NCBI RefSeq assembly: GCF_014202505.1 | Contig: NZ_JACHGW010000004.1 | Location: forward strand, 372,001 to 436,000 | Length of the DNA stretch: 64,000 bases | Direction of reading: 5' to 3' | Source: Armatimonas rosea | GTDB taxonomy: Bacteria > Armatimonadota > Armatimonadia > Armatimonadales > Armatimonadaceae | Part shown: positions 43,200 to 52,306 of the stretch, piece by piece | How the letters are laid out: each line of letters starts with the position of its first letter | Numbering within the stretch: the stretch's first letter is position 1 | Position numbers and translations under genes: made by a program | Notes under the pieces: model-generated | Told to the model about the DNA's origin: nothing | What the model saw: only the letters and a program-made list of their open reading frames with translations | The model's database searches: none

Positions 43200-44513
43200 T
43201 TAAATCCGCTCGAAGAAGCGCTTCTTCTCCCAGTCGGTGACCACCTCATCGAACTTGCGCTGCTCGGTGCGCCAGAAGTGGGAGTAGTGGGTGACGATCT
43301 CCGGGCCAAAGGCGCGGGCGGGGAAGTCACTCTTCTCGAACTCATGGATGGCTTCCCGAAGGTAGGCGGGGACGCGTGGGAGGTCTTGTGCCTCGTAGAC
43401 ATCGCCTTCAAAGAGCGGTGGCGGGGCGATGGAATTGTCCACCCCATCGAGGCCCGCAGCGATCAGGGCGGCGTAGACCAGGTACGGGTTGGCATCGGCA
43501 CCGGGGATGCGGCACTCGATCCGCAGGGACTTGCCCGCGCCGACCACGCGGAAGCCGGCGGTGCGGTTGTCACGGCACCAGGCGATACTGGTCGGGGCAA
43601 ACGAGCCCGCCTGGTAGCGCTTGTAGCTGGCGACATTGGGCGCAAAGAACGCCGTGATCGCCCGCGCGTGGTGCATCATCCCCCCGAGAAAGTTCAGGAA
43701 GAAGGTCTCGTCGGAGAAGGCATTGGTGCCATCCTGGTTCCAGAGCGAGAGGTGAACGTGCATGCTCGAGCCAGCCAGGGTCTCGTCCCACTTGGCCATG
43801 AAGGTCACGGCCTTGCCTTGCTGCCAGGCGATCTCCTTGGCGGCGTGCTTGTAGAGCGCATTGCGGTCCGCCTGCTCCAGCGCCTCACAGAAGAGGAGGT
43901 TGATCTCCTGCTGACCCGGGCCCCACTCGCCCTTGCTGGACTCAATCGGCACCTCGCTGGCATCGAGCGCGCGCCGGATCGCCCCGACCAGCGCCTCTTC
44001 TTTCGTGCCCTGGAAGATATGGTAGTCCTCGATATAGCGTCCCGCTGTCTTGGGGGCGGCGTAGTGCTTCTCCCGGAGCGCGTCGTAGCTCTCGTCGAAG
44101 ACATACAGCTCGATCTCGGTGCCACCCATCGCCTTCAGGCCGCGTGCCTTGAGCTTGTCGATCTGGGCCTGGAGCATGGTCCGGGGAGCGATGCTCGCAT
44201 GGGCATCGCAGAGGACGATGGCAGTCTTCTCCAGCCAGGCGGCGCGACGCAGGGTGCTCAGGTCGGGGTGGACATGCAGGTCGCCGTAGCCGCGCTCCCA
44301 GTTGGTGAAGGCATAGCCCGGAACCGGGTCCATCTCCATATCGCAGGCCAGCAAGTAGTCACAGACATGCATGCCATCGTCGATCACGTGCTCAAGAAAG
44401 TAGTGCCCCGTGAGGCGCTTTCCCAGCAGGCGGCCGTAGAGATCGGGCATCACGGCCAGCACCGTGTCGATCTCGTCGGTCGCGACTTTTCGTTCCAGTT
44501 CTTCTCGTGTCAT
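43200..44513 (-). CDS. Glutamine synthetase-like gamma-glutamyl-amine ligase
   Basis: The 437-residue protein belongs to the GS superfamily: GGTEIELYVFDE and EWGPGQQEINLLF at the metal/Glu sites, FMAKWDETLAGSSMHVHLSL at the ATP site, and RIECRIPGADANPYLVYAAL near the C-terminus. It lacks some type I GS features and resembles GlnT/PuuA-like enzymes that join glutamate to amines. With the aldehyde dehydrogenase encoded just upstream this suggests amine or polyamine breakdown. The start codon is two bases from an R1 copy whose GGGGATG tail lies upstream and may act as ribosome site. Confidence 0.85.
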   Translation of the reverse strand: MTREELERKVATDEIDTVLAVMPDLYGRLLGKRLTGHYFLEHVIDDGMHVCDYLLACDMEMDPVPGYAFTNWERGYGDLHVHPDLSTLRRAAWLEKTAIVLCDAHASIAPRTMLQAQIDKLKARGLKAMGGTEIELYVFDESYDALREKHYAAPKTAGRYIEDYHIFQGTKEEALVGAIRRALDASEVPIESSKGEWGPGQQEINLLFCEALEQADRNALYKHAAKEIAWQQGKAVTFMAKWDETLAGSSMHVHLSLWNQDGTNAFSDETFFLNFLGGMMHHARAITAFFAPNVASYKRYQAGSFAPTSIAWCRDNRTAGFRVVGAGKSLRIECRIPGADANPYLVYAALIAAGLDGVDNSIAPPPLFEGDVYEAQDLPRVPAYLREAIHEFEKSDFPARAFGPEIVTHYSHFWRTEQRKFDEVVTDWEKKRFFERI

Positions 44514-44514
44514 A

Positions 44515-44593
44515 CATCCATCCCCGTCTTTACATCCATCCCCCCGGCCCCCTTCCTTCGATTTTCCGGCGTTCCGCCTACGAAGGAAGGGGG
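44515..44593 (-). repeat. R1 repeat, long form without hairpin 2
   Basis: On the minus strand: arms CCCCCTTCCTTCG/CGAAGGAAGGGGG, inner hairpin GGCG-GAA-CGCC, then GGGGGGATGG and GGGGATGG tails. The second hairpin of other copies is missing. It fills the gap between two genes of the amine cluster. Confidence 0.8.
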
Positions 44594-44599
44594 AGAGCT

Positions 44600-45958
44600 T
44601 TACTGCGCCCAGTAGACGCTTTTTACCTCGCTGTAGGCATCGAGTGCCTGTGGTCCCAGCTCGCGCCCGAGACCGCTCTGGCCGTAGCCGCCGAAGGGCA
44701 GCTCCAGGTGGACACTGCTCGACGAGTTCACGGAGAGCGCTCCGGTTCGCACCGCACGCGCGACCCGCATCGCACGGGCGGCGTCGGTGGTCCAGAGCGA
44801 GCCGGAGAGCCCGTAGAGCGTCCCATTGGCGAGCGCGATCGCCTCGGCTTCATCGGTGAAGGGCAGGATGGTGACGACCGGGCCGAAGACCTCGGCTTGG
44901 GCCAGCTCGGCATCGGGAGCAATTCCGGTGAAGACAGTCGGGCCGTAGAAGCAGCCGGGACCGTCGAGCTTCTCGCCCCCGATCAGCGGCTTGACTCCCG
45001 CGCGCTCCACAAAGCCATGAACCCGCTCCCGGTGCGCGGCGGCGACCAGCGGCCCCAGGTCCGTGCCGTCGGCGAGCGGATCGCCCACGACGAGCTTCTT
45101 GGAGTTCTCGACAAAGCGCTCCACAAACGCGGCGTAGAGGGATTTTTCTACCAGGTAGCGGCTCCGGGCGCAGCAGTCCTGCCCCGTGTTGTCAAAGACA
45201 CTCATCACCGAGCCCGCGGCTTTGTCTAGGTCCGCATCGGCAAAGACAATGCTCGCCGACTTTCCGCCCAGCTCCAACGAAACACGTTTGACAGTCTGTG
45301 CCGCCGACGCCATGATCGTGCGGCCGGTGCTGGTCGAGCCGGTGAAGGAGATTTTTCGAACGCCCGGATGTGCCACGAGCGCCGCGCCCGCCTCGGCGCC
45401 GGTGCCCGTGACCACGTTAAGGACGCCTTCGGGCAAGATATCTTTGGCGAGCTCAGCGAGCTTGAGCACCGTGAGCGGGGTCCACTCCGCGGGCTTGATC
45501 ACGGCGGTATTGCCCATCGCCAGGGCCGGCGCGAGCTTCCAGAGCGTGATGACTAGCGGGAAGTTCCACGGGACAATCAGGCCACAGACCCCGAGCGGCT
45601 CCCGCAGGGTCAGTCCCAGCCCGCCGGAGAGCCCGACCGTCTCGCCGCGTGCCGTAGACGCCAGGCCGGCGTAGTAGTCCAGCACCCGAGCGGCGTAGCC
45701 GATCTCCCCCCGTGCGGAGCCGATAGGCTTGCCGACATTGGCGCACTCCAGCTGCGCCAGCTCCTCGGCGTTCTCACGCATGGCGGCGGCGAGCTTCTGG
45801 AGAGCAGCGGTTCGGTCGCGGGGCACAGACTGCCCCCACGCACCATCGAAGGCGGCTTGCGCACTTTGGACGGCGCGGTCGATGTCTTGGGCCGTTCCGG
45901 CGGGAACCGTGGTGATGGTCTGCCCGGTCGCGGGATTGATAATGGGAAGCGAGGTCAC
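44600..45958 (-). CDS. Aldehyde dehydrogenase
   Basis: The 452-residue protein is a standard NAD(P)-dependent aldehyde dehydrogenase: LIVPWNFPLVITLWKLAPAL, SFTGSTSTGRTI, SLELGGKS with the general-base Glu, NTGQDCCARSR with the catalytic Cys, and FGPVVTILPF. It oxidises an aldehyde to an acid; the neighbouring GS-like gene points to an aminoaldehyde, as in PuuC-type pathways. It starts with GTG directly after the TAA of the Gfo/Idh gene, which shows co-translation. Confidence 0.93.
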   Translation of the reverse strand: MTSLPIINPATGQTITTVPAGTAQDIDRAVQSAQAAFDGAWGQSVPRDRTAALQKLAAAMRENAEELAQLECANVGKPIGSARGEIGYAARVLDYYAGLASTARGETVGLSGGLGLTLREPLGVCGLIVPWNFPLVITLWKLAPALAMGNTAVIKPAEWTPLTVLKLAELAKDILPEGVLNVVTGTGAEAGAALVAHPGVRKISFTGSTSTGRTIMASAAQTVKRVSLELGGKSASIVFADADLDKAAGSVMSVFDNTGQDCCARSRYLVEKSLYAAFVERFVENSKKLVVGDPLADGTDLGPLVAAAHRERVHGFVERAGVKPLIGGEKLDGPGCFYGPTVFTGIAPDAELAQAEVFGPVVTILPFTDEAEAIALANGTLYGLSGSLWTTDAARAMRVARAVRTGALSVNSSSSVHLELPFGGYGQSGLGRELGPQALDAYSEVKSVYWAQ

Positions 45959-46852
45959 TTAGCCTACTTTCTGGAGCTTTGCCCCGAGCGCGGCACTCTT
46001 GTCAGCAGCCTCAATAAAGGCCATGATCTCACGCTGCTCGGCATAGGGAATGGGGAGTTTCTTGGTCTGGAACATGCCGACGATCGCCTTGAGCATCTCG
46101 CGGTAGTACGCCGAGCCGGTGATGGTAAACGGCAGGTTGCCCTTCTCGTAGTGCGCGACAAAGCCAAAGCCGTACTGCCCGGCCCGGATTCCGCGCAGGG
46201 TGGAGAGATGGCCACTTGGCCAGCGGGCCATGAGCACCTCGCCGGGTTCGGTGCGCCAGGATTGTACCTCAGCACAGCCCGGTCCGAGAAGGGTGTAGAG
46301 CATCTCGACCCCATGGATGCCGTAGTGAAGGAGGCCCGGGTTGCCGTCGTGGAGAGCGCACGGCCCCCAGACCTCGACCGAGAGAAGCTTCCCCAGCTCG
46401 GCTTGCTTGGCGAGCGCAGCAGCAATCTGGGGATCGTAGCGCAGCGAGGAGCAGCTCATGAGCGGCGTGTTGTGCTTCTGCGCCAGCGCGAGCAGCGCAT
46501 CGGCCTCCTTCAGGCTCCCGGCAAAGGGCTTGTCCACAAAGGTCGGGATCCCCGCCTCCAGAAACGGCTTGGCGCGGTCCAGGTGCCGCGAGCCCTGCAG
46601 GGACTCGATCATCACCGCGTCGATCTTGCCGATGAGGTCTGTCGGGCGCTCCACCAGCTCGACCCCAAAACTTTTCAGCTTCTCGACATAGCCGGGGATG
46701 CGCTCGGGCATGATCTTGGAGTCACCGGGGCAGCCGGCCACCACTTTCGCGCCGTCCACCCACTCGCTCTCCGCGATTGCGACATGGTTGAGGCGCTGGG
46801 TAAAGGCCTCCACATGCGACGTATCAAAGTCCACAAGGCCAATTCGTATCAT
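45959..46852 (-). CDS. Gfo/Idh/MocA-family oxidoreductase
   Basis: The 297-residue protein has an N-terminal Rossmann fold (MIRIGLVDFDTSHVEAFTQR), the family motif FVDKPFAGS with the EKP-like Lys, and SSLRYDPQ and HYGIHGVEML in the catalytic domain. It should be an NAD(P)-dependent sugar or inositol oxidoreductase. I chose ATG 46852 because the family begins at this point; a longer frame from 46963 runs into the divergent promoter region. It is first in the cluster with aldehyde dehydrogenase and GS-like genes. Confidence 0.85.
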   Translation of the reverse strand: MIRIGLVDFDTSHVEAFTQRLNHVAIAESEWVDGAKVVAGCPGDSKIMPERIPGYVEKLKSFGVELVERPTDLIGKIDAVMIESLQGSRHLDRAKPFLEAGIPTFVDKPFAGSLKEADALLALAQKHNTPLMSCSSLRYDPQIAAALAKQAELGKLLSVEVWGPCALHDGNPGLLHYGIHGVEMLYTLLGPGCAEVQSWRTEPGEVLMARWPSGHLSTLRGIRAGQYGFGFVAHYEKGNLPFTITGSAYYREMLKAIVGMFQTKKLPIPYAEQREIMAFIEAADKSAALGAKLQKVG

Positions 46853-46982
46853 AGCGTTAGATTCACCCCACGCCAGCCGAATCCTTCTGAGGTGGGGGAA
46901 CTTGTAATCCGCCATAGTGTTGATGTGAAAGATGCCCCCCTCCGCAATACTAAGGAGCGTCACTTTTCAAGGAGCATCCCCC

Positions 46983-49604
46983 GTGCATACCCGTCTTCAG
47001 TCCTTTCTCACCCCGTCGTCCGTCGCCGTTATCGGAGCCACCGAGACCCTTGGCAGCGTCGGTCGGACGCTACTTACCAATCTCTTGGCGAGCCCGTTTG
47101 GTGGGCCGGTCTTCCCAGTCAATCCCAAGCGCAGCTCGGTGCTGGGCGTCAAGTCCTACGCCAGCCTCCACGCCGTCCCGGACCCGGTCGAGCTGGCCGT
47201 GATCGCGGTCCCCGCCCCCGGCGTCCCCGAGGTCGTGCGTCAGTGCGGCGCGCTAGGAATCCCTGCAGCCGTCGTGATCTCCGCAGGCTTTCGCGAGGCC
47301 GGCCCCGAGGGGGTTGCGCGGGAGCAAGCACTGCAACACGCGGCGCGGGCGGGGGGCGTGCGGCTGATCGGACCCAACTGCCTCGGGGTGATGGCGCCGC
47401 ATACGGGGCTCAACGCGACGTTTGCGCAGACCATGGCCGCACCAGGGCGGGTCGCCTTTATCAGCCAGTCCGGGGCGCTCCTCACCGCGATCCTAGACCG
47501 GGCGCTCACCGAGAAGATCGGCTTCTCCGCCGTCCTGAGCCTGGGCTCGATGCTCGATATCGGCTGGGCCGATGTGCTCGACTACCTCGCCGAAGACGAT
47601 AAGACCGAGAGTATCGTGCTCTACATGGAGTCTGTGGGCGAGGCGCAGAGCTTTCTGGCGGCGGCGCGGGCGGCGGCGCTCTGCAAGCCGGTGCTGGTGA
47701 TCAAGGCGGGACGCACGGCACAAGGCGCCCAGGCGGCGGCGTCGCACACGGGCGCGCTGACCGGCTCCGATGACGTCCTCGACGCCGCGTTTGACCAAGT
47801 CGGGGTGCTCCGCGTGGAGCGCCTCGCGGATGTCTTCGCCCTCACCGAGACCCTGGCGATGCAGCCGCGGCCCAAGGGACGGCGGCTGACCCTCGTGACC
47901 AACGCGGGCGGACCCGGTGTGCTGGCCACCGATGCGCTGATCGGCGGCGGCGGCGTGCTGGCGCCAGTCTCCCCCGAGATTGAGGCGGGGCTAAGCGCGT
48001 TTCTGCCGCCACACTGGAGCCACGCCAACCCCGTGGATATCCTGGGAGATGCCGGGCCGGAGCGCTATGCCAAGGCGCTGGAGGTAGCCGCGCAAGACCC
48101 GCAGAGCGATGGACTGCTGGTCGTGCTCACCCCCCAGGCCATGACCGCCCCCACCGAGACCGCCGCCGCGCTGGTGCCCTATGCCCAGACGCTCGGTAAG
48201 CCCGTGCTGGCCTCGTGGATGGGCGGCGCGTCGGTGCTGGAGGGCGAGGGGCTCCTCGCTGCCGCTGGCATCCCCACCTTTCCCTACCCCGACCACGCGG
48301 TTCGGGTCTTTAACCATCTCTGGCGCTACAGTGCGAACCTCGAAACCCTCTACGAGACCCCCGAGCGTACGGAGCTCCCCGACGGTGCGGAGGTAGCTGC
48401 CCGTGCGCTTCTGGCAGGGGTCGCGGCCACAGGCCGGACACTGCTCACCGAGGCGGAGTCCAAGGCACTCCTCAGCGCCTACGGCATTCCGACCGTCCCC
48501 ACCTATATCGCCGCGAGCGCCGACGAGGCAGCACGGCAGGCGACCGCGCTGGGCTATCCGGTCGTCCTCAAACTCCACTCGGAGACCATCACCCACAAGA
48601 CGGATGTGGGCGGAGTCGTGCTCAACCTGCAAGACGCCGACTCGGTGCGGACTGCCTTTCTTGGGATCCAGAGTCGGGTTCCCGCCGCGGACTTCCTAGG
48701 GGTGACGGTGCAGCCCATGATCCGCCTCAAAGATGCCTACGAGCTGATTGTTGGGGCATCGTCGGACCCGCAGTTCGGCCCCGTCCTGCTCTTTGGCGCG
48801 GGCGGTCAGCTCGTGGAGGTGCAGCGAGACCACGCGCTCGCCCTGCCGCCGCTCACGACCACGCTGGCCGCGCGCCTGATCGAGAAGCCTCGGATAGCGG
48901 CGGCGCTGAAGGGGGTGCGGGGGCGCGCGCCGGTGGACGAAGCGGCGCTCGCGCAGCTCCTCGTGCGCTTCAGCCGCCTGGTCGCCGACCAGCCGCTCTT
49001 AAAGGAGATCGAGATCAACCCACTCCTGGCATCGCCCGACGGTCTGCTGGCGCTCGATGCTCGTGTGGTGCTGGGGACGCGCCCACCCGTGGCGCTCCGC
49101 TCCTACCCGCATGCCTACGAAACAACCGCCCTGCTCGACCCCCAGACCCTGCTCCGGCTCCGTCCGATTCGCCCCGACGATGAAGCGGCGCTGACGGCGT
49201 TTCACCGCTCCCTCTCAGAGCAGACTCTCCTCCAGCGCTACGGCGAGGCACTCCCGCTGAGCGAGCGCACGGCACGCGAGCGCCTGCGCCATATCCTCTT
49301 CCCCGACTACGACCGGGTCATGGCCCTGGTCGCAGAGGCGGAGCAGACGGGAGAGCTCCTGGGAGTCGCCCGCTACGAGCGCGAGCGCGGTGCCCCGACC
49401 GCCGAGCTACGTCTCGTGGTCGCCGATAGCTGGCAGAGCCGCGGCATGGGCTCACGCCTCTTGGAGAGCCTCATCACGGTTGCCGAAGCCGAGGGAGTCA
49501 CCGCGCTTACCATGCAGTTCCCCCCCGAGAACACCGCCCTCGCCACCCTCGCCGAGCGCTTCGGGTTTGTCGCCACTCCGTCGGGCTACGTCCGGCGGGG
49601 CTAG
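46983..49604 (+). CDS. ADP-forming acyl-CoA synthetase fused to GNAT acetyltransferase
   Basis: The 873-residue protein has a CoA-binding domain ([20 protein letters not shown]), succinyl-CoA-ligase-like domains with [11 protein letters not shown] and [13 protein letters not shown] (phospho-His), an ATP-grasp domain ([20 protein letters not shown], about 505-715), and a C-terminal GNAT domain from about 735 ([20 protein letters not shown] ... [11 protein letters not shown]). This is the architecture of Pat-type protein acetyltransferases and acetate-CoA ligases. GTG 46983 is supported by AAGGAG eight bases upstream; the earlier frame opening at 46932 is less likely. It converges with the heparinase-like gene. 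Confidence 0.9.
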   Translation: MHTRLQSFLTPSSVAVIGATETLGSVGRTLLTNLLASPFGGPVFPVNPKRSSVLGVKSYASLHAVPDPVELAVIAVPAPGVPEVVRQCGALGIPAAVVISAGFREAGPEGVAREQALQHAARAGGVRLIGPNCLGVMAPHTGLNATFAQTMAAPGRVAFISQSGALLTAILDRALTEKIGFSAVLSLGSMLDIGWADVLDYLAEDDKTESIVLYMESVGEAQSFLAAARAAALCKPVLVIKAGRTAQGAQAAASHTGALTGSDDVLDAAFDQVGVLRVERLADVFALTETLAMQPRPKGRRLTLVTNAGGPGVLATDALIGGGGVLAPVSPEIEAGLSAFLPPHWSHANPVDILGDAGPERYAKALEVAAQDPQSDGLLVVLTPQAMTAPTETAAALVPYAQTLGKPVLASWMGGASVLEGEGLLAAAGIPTFPYPDHAVRVFNHLWRYSANLETLYETPERTELPDGAEVAARALLAGVAATGRTLLTEAESKALLSAYGIPTVPTYIAASADEAARQATALGYPVVLKLHSETITHKTDVGGVVLNLQDADSVRTAFLGIQSRVPAADFLGVTVQPMIRLKDAYELIVGASSDPQFGPVLLFGAGGQLVEVQRDHALALPPLTTTLAARLIEKPRIAAALKGVRGRAPVDEAALAQLLVRFSRLVADQPLLKEIEINPLLASPDGLLALDARVVLGTRPPVALRSYPHAYETTALLDPQTLLRLRPIRPDDEAALTAFHRSLSEQTLLQRYGEALPLSERTARERLRHILFPDYDRVMALVAEAEQTGELLGVARYERERGAPTAELRLVVADSWQSRGMGSRLLESLITVAEAEGVTALTMQFPPENTALATLAERFGFVATPSGYVRRG

Positions 49605-49612
49605 GCATCCCC

Positions 49613-52033
49613 CTAGCTCCCTCTCTTCCCGGAGAGCGCATCCCAAGCGTGCACAGTTCCGTCCCGCAGGGTTACCTCGACAGTCTCCCCAACACGGTGA
49701 ATCTGCCGAATCTTTGAGCCGCCTGCGCCCTCATAAGGCTCCAGCACCGAGATAAAGAGCGAGTCGAGCGGGGCGGCACCTTGGCGGCGCACCAAGAGGG
49801 TCGGAATCCACTCGCCGTCGGTGTCGGTGTTGTAGTTTCCGGGCGCCACCCAGCTCTCACAGAGGCCCGCGCTGGCGTTTTCGGTCAGGCTGGTGAGCTT
49901 GAGGTGGACCGTGGGGGCGTCCTTGGGGCGGGTCTTGAAGCGGTCGTCCAGCGCCCAGACGACGCTCCAGCCGCTTTTGGGAGTGGGGTCGGTGCGGAAG
50001 GCGCGGGTCTGGGTCTTGTTGCCGTAGTCAGGGCCGGGCGTGAGGGACAGCCCCTGCGTGCTGACCGTGCCGTAGCCGCTGTGCAGGAAGTAGGCATGGT
50101 CTTGGCCACCTGTCACCCGGAAGAAGTCGACGACATAGAACCCGCCGCCGGGGAGCTCGGCCATCCCGACCGTGCGCTCGTAGCACTCGATCCCGTAGAG
50201 CGCTGCGCCCTCGGCACGAACCGCCTGCCAGGTTTTTTCGCTCCGCCAGAGGGTGGTCTTTCCCGCGGGGAGCCCCTCGTAGCCCGCGCGCTCGGTGATG
50301 GCGGCGCTGACCCGCTTCTGGTCCTTGCCGTCCACGACTACCGTGTTGTGCGCCGCCGCCATCGTGTACCAGAGCGCACGGGGCGCGCCCCAGCCGCCAA
50401 ACTGCACGGGCGGGTAGCCAAAGTCCGGGAGCAAGTCGAGGCCATAGGCAAAGAGCCCGAGATTGAGGCCATCGCTGTGGTGGTGGTAGCCCCCCGAGTC
50501 GTAGTCCAGCCAGAGCGCCCGCTCGTGCTTTCCCGCTCCGCCGCGCAGGATCGCCAGGTGCCACTCTTTTTTATTCACCGACGCCAGCTTGGGTGTCGGG
50601 CCGTACTGGGCGATCACTGCGCTCACCTGCTTCTGAAACGCAGTCGGGCTCTCGGCGAAGAGATCGTGCGGGAGGTTCTCGGTCTTGCGCCCGTTGGCGT
50701 GGTGAAGCGCCTGCACAAACCCGATCTCGCCCGTGGCCGCGTAGAGCCGCCCGAGAAAGTCGAACATCGATGCCCCAACGCCGGGATTGGTCGAGAAGCT
50801 CACACCGCAGTAGGTCGGGCTGGGTGCGGCGAAGGTCCCACAGTCCCCGATCCGTGGGTAGAACTGCCCCAAGCACCAGGTATCCAGCGGGAAGCGGAAC
50901 ATCTCCCCAATCCGCGGGTTGCGCCGCAGGAGGTCCGGCAGGAAGCTCGGGTCGATCCGGGCATAGAGCGCCAGCACGGTCGCGATCCCACTGGTCGCAT
51001 AGACCGAGTAGCCCGTCAGGCCCTTCTCCCCCGTCATGCCATCCACAGCGGTCGCCTTTTCAAGGGTCTTGTCCAGCAGCGCGAGAATCTCCGCGCGGTT
51101 TCCCGGCCAGCCCTCGACGGTCTTGAGGATCGCGACCGTCAGCTCGGTCTGGGGGTAGTTGGAGTAGATCTTATCGAGGTTCTTCTGCGGGTCGCGCAGG
51201 ATGCCGTCCTCAATCTGGCGCAGAACGTCGGCGGGCGCAGGCTTCTTCAAAAACGCCGCCAGCGCCTTGTCTTTGGCCAGCGCCTCACGCACCCTATCGT
51301 AGGCGAGGGCCAGCTCCCGGGTCTCGACACAGGCATCGTGCCAGGTGGAGACATAGCCCGAGCGCGGTGGTCCTTCGTACATGACGCCCTCTTTGCCAAA
51401 GTCGTGGGTCGGGTAGAGCTCCGCCACCCGCGCCAGCAAGACCCCCGCCTGGTGAGCGTAGTGGGTGTCGCCGGTCACCGCGTAGGCCGCTGAGAGCGCG
51501 ACAATCCCGCCGTGAACCGCCTGCTTCCACTGCCCGTAGACTAAGTACGCCCCGATAAAGCGCCAGCGCTTGTCGCCCTCGACATAGCCCTCGCCGTCAT
51601 CCACGCCAAACCCCGGCGGGCCATCGGGGTTGACCAGTAGCTTTCGGTCGGCACGCTTCGGATCAAAGACGCCCTTCTCATCCAGGCCGGACTTGTAGAA
51701 CGCGCCAAAATCATTCTTGGGGAACGCATCGCTACAGTGCGGACAGCGCACCTTCCACGGCTCTTTAAGCGCGTCCATCTTCCACGTGTACATCGGCACG
51801 GACTTCTTGCAGCTCGGGCAGTAGCCATTGGACCAGACCATCCAGCTCCGCTTGATCGTGTTGCCAAAGAACAGCCCGTAGAGGTGCTCGTCGGTAAGCG
51901 AGCGCCACGGCTGCGCCGCCGCGACAATCTGGTCCCGAATTGCCTTGGCAAAGGGAAACTTCGCCGCATTGGCCTGTGCCCGCCGCACCAGCGCCGCTGG
52001 CAGAAAAACACTTCGCGTGCTTGCTTGCTTCAT
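49613..52033 (-). CDS. Heparinase II/III-like protein
   Basis: The 806-residue protein has an N-terminal part with a CPSCKK ... CPHCSDAF pair (a likely zinc ribbon, residues about 55-90), an alpha/alpha-toroid region (about 150-430) and a beta-sandwich from about 490 with YDSGGYHHHSDGLNLGLFAY, the HHxD-type motif of heparinase II/III-like lyases, then AAHNTVVVDGKDQ. Such enzymes cleave uronate polysaccharides by elimination. No classic signal peptide is visible. ATG 52033 is chosen because further upstream the frame runs into R1 repeats and antisense to an ABC-F gene. Confidence 0.82.
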   Translation of the reverse strand: MKQASTRSVFLPAALVRRAQANAAKFPFAKAIRDQIVAAAQPWRSLTDEHLYGLFFGNTIKRSWMVWSNGYCPSCKKSVPMYTWKMDALKEPWKVRCPHCSDAFPKNDFGAFYKSGLDEKGVFDPKRADRKLLVNPDGPPGFGVDDGEGYVEGDKRWRFIGAYLVYGQWKQAVHGGIVALSAAYAVTGDTHYAHQAGVLLARVAELYPTHDFGKEGVMYEGPPRSGYVSTWHDACVETRELALAYDRVREALAKDKALAAFLKKPAPADVLRQIEDGILRDPQKNLDKIYSNYPQTELTVAILKTVEGWPGNRAEILALLDKTLEKATAVDGMTGEKGLTGYSVYATSGIATVLALYARIDPSFLPDLLRRNPRIGEMFRFPLDTWCLGQFYPRIGDCGTFAAPSPTYCGVSFSTNPGVGASMFDFLGRLYAATGEIGFVQALHHANGRKTENLPHDLFAESPTAFQKQVSAVIAQYGPTPKLASVNKKEWHLAILRGGAGKHERALWLDYDSGGYHHHSDGLNLGLFAYGLDLLPDFGYPPVQFGGWGAPRALWYTMAAAHNTVVVDGKDQKRVSAAITERAGYEGLPAGKTTLWRSEKTWQAVRAEGAALYGIECYERTVGMAELPGGGFYVVDFFRVTGGQDHAYFLHSGYGTVSTQGLSLTPGPDYGNKTQTRAFRTDPTPKSGWSVVWALDDRFKTRPKDAPTVHLKLTSLTENASAGLCESWVAPGNYNTDTDGEWIPTLLVRRQGAAPLDSLFISVLEPYEGAGGSKIRQIHRVGETVEVTLRDGTVHAWDALSGKRGS

Positions 52034-52058
52034 GCCGCATTTTACCTGGTCTTGTTTG

Positions 52059-52138
52059 CATCCCCCGGCGTGGCATCCCCCGGCTCGCACCGCTCGCCAC
52101 CCCCTTCGCCATTTTCCTCCTTCGTCGGCGCGAAGGGG
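52059..52138 (-). repeat. R1 repeat, inverted partner of 52156-52250
   Basis: On the minus strand: arms CCCCTTCGC/GCGAAGGGG, hairpin 2 GGC-GA-GC-GGT-GC-GA-GCC, then GGGGGATG tails. It lies head to head with the next copy, 17 bases apart. Confidence 0.85.
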
Positions 52139-52155
52139 ATTAAGGAAGCCCCCAA

Positions 52156-52250
52156 CCCCCTTCGCCCCGCGGAACGCGGGTTTCAGGCGAAGGGGGTCGG
52201 CGGTGGTGCCGCCGGGGGGATGTCCGCCGGGGGATGCCACGCCGGGGATG
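52156..52250 (+). repeat. R1 repeat, long form, head-to-head copy
   Basis: Arms CCCCCTTCGCC/GGCGAAGGGGG, inner hairpin CCCGCG-GAA-CGCGGG with TTTCAGG, hairpin 2 CGGCGG-TGGTG-CCGCCG, then three GGGGATG-type tails with spacers of 6 to 7 bases. Confidence 0.87.
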
Positions 52251-52306
52251 TCCGATTTGCGAATCCCCCACCGTCGGGCGATAATGTTCGGGAGTTTTTT
52301 TGATTC

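Noticed and set aside
45857-47602. 581-codon plus-strand frame
   Set aside because: It is antisense to the aldehyde dehydrogenase and Gfo/Idh genes and partly overlaps the acyl-CoA synthetase in another frame; no motif fits.
49781-51493. 570-codon plus-strand frame
   Set aside because: Antisense shadow of the heparinase-like gene, caused by GC-rich third positions.
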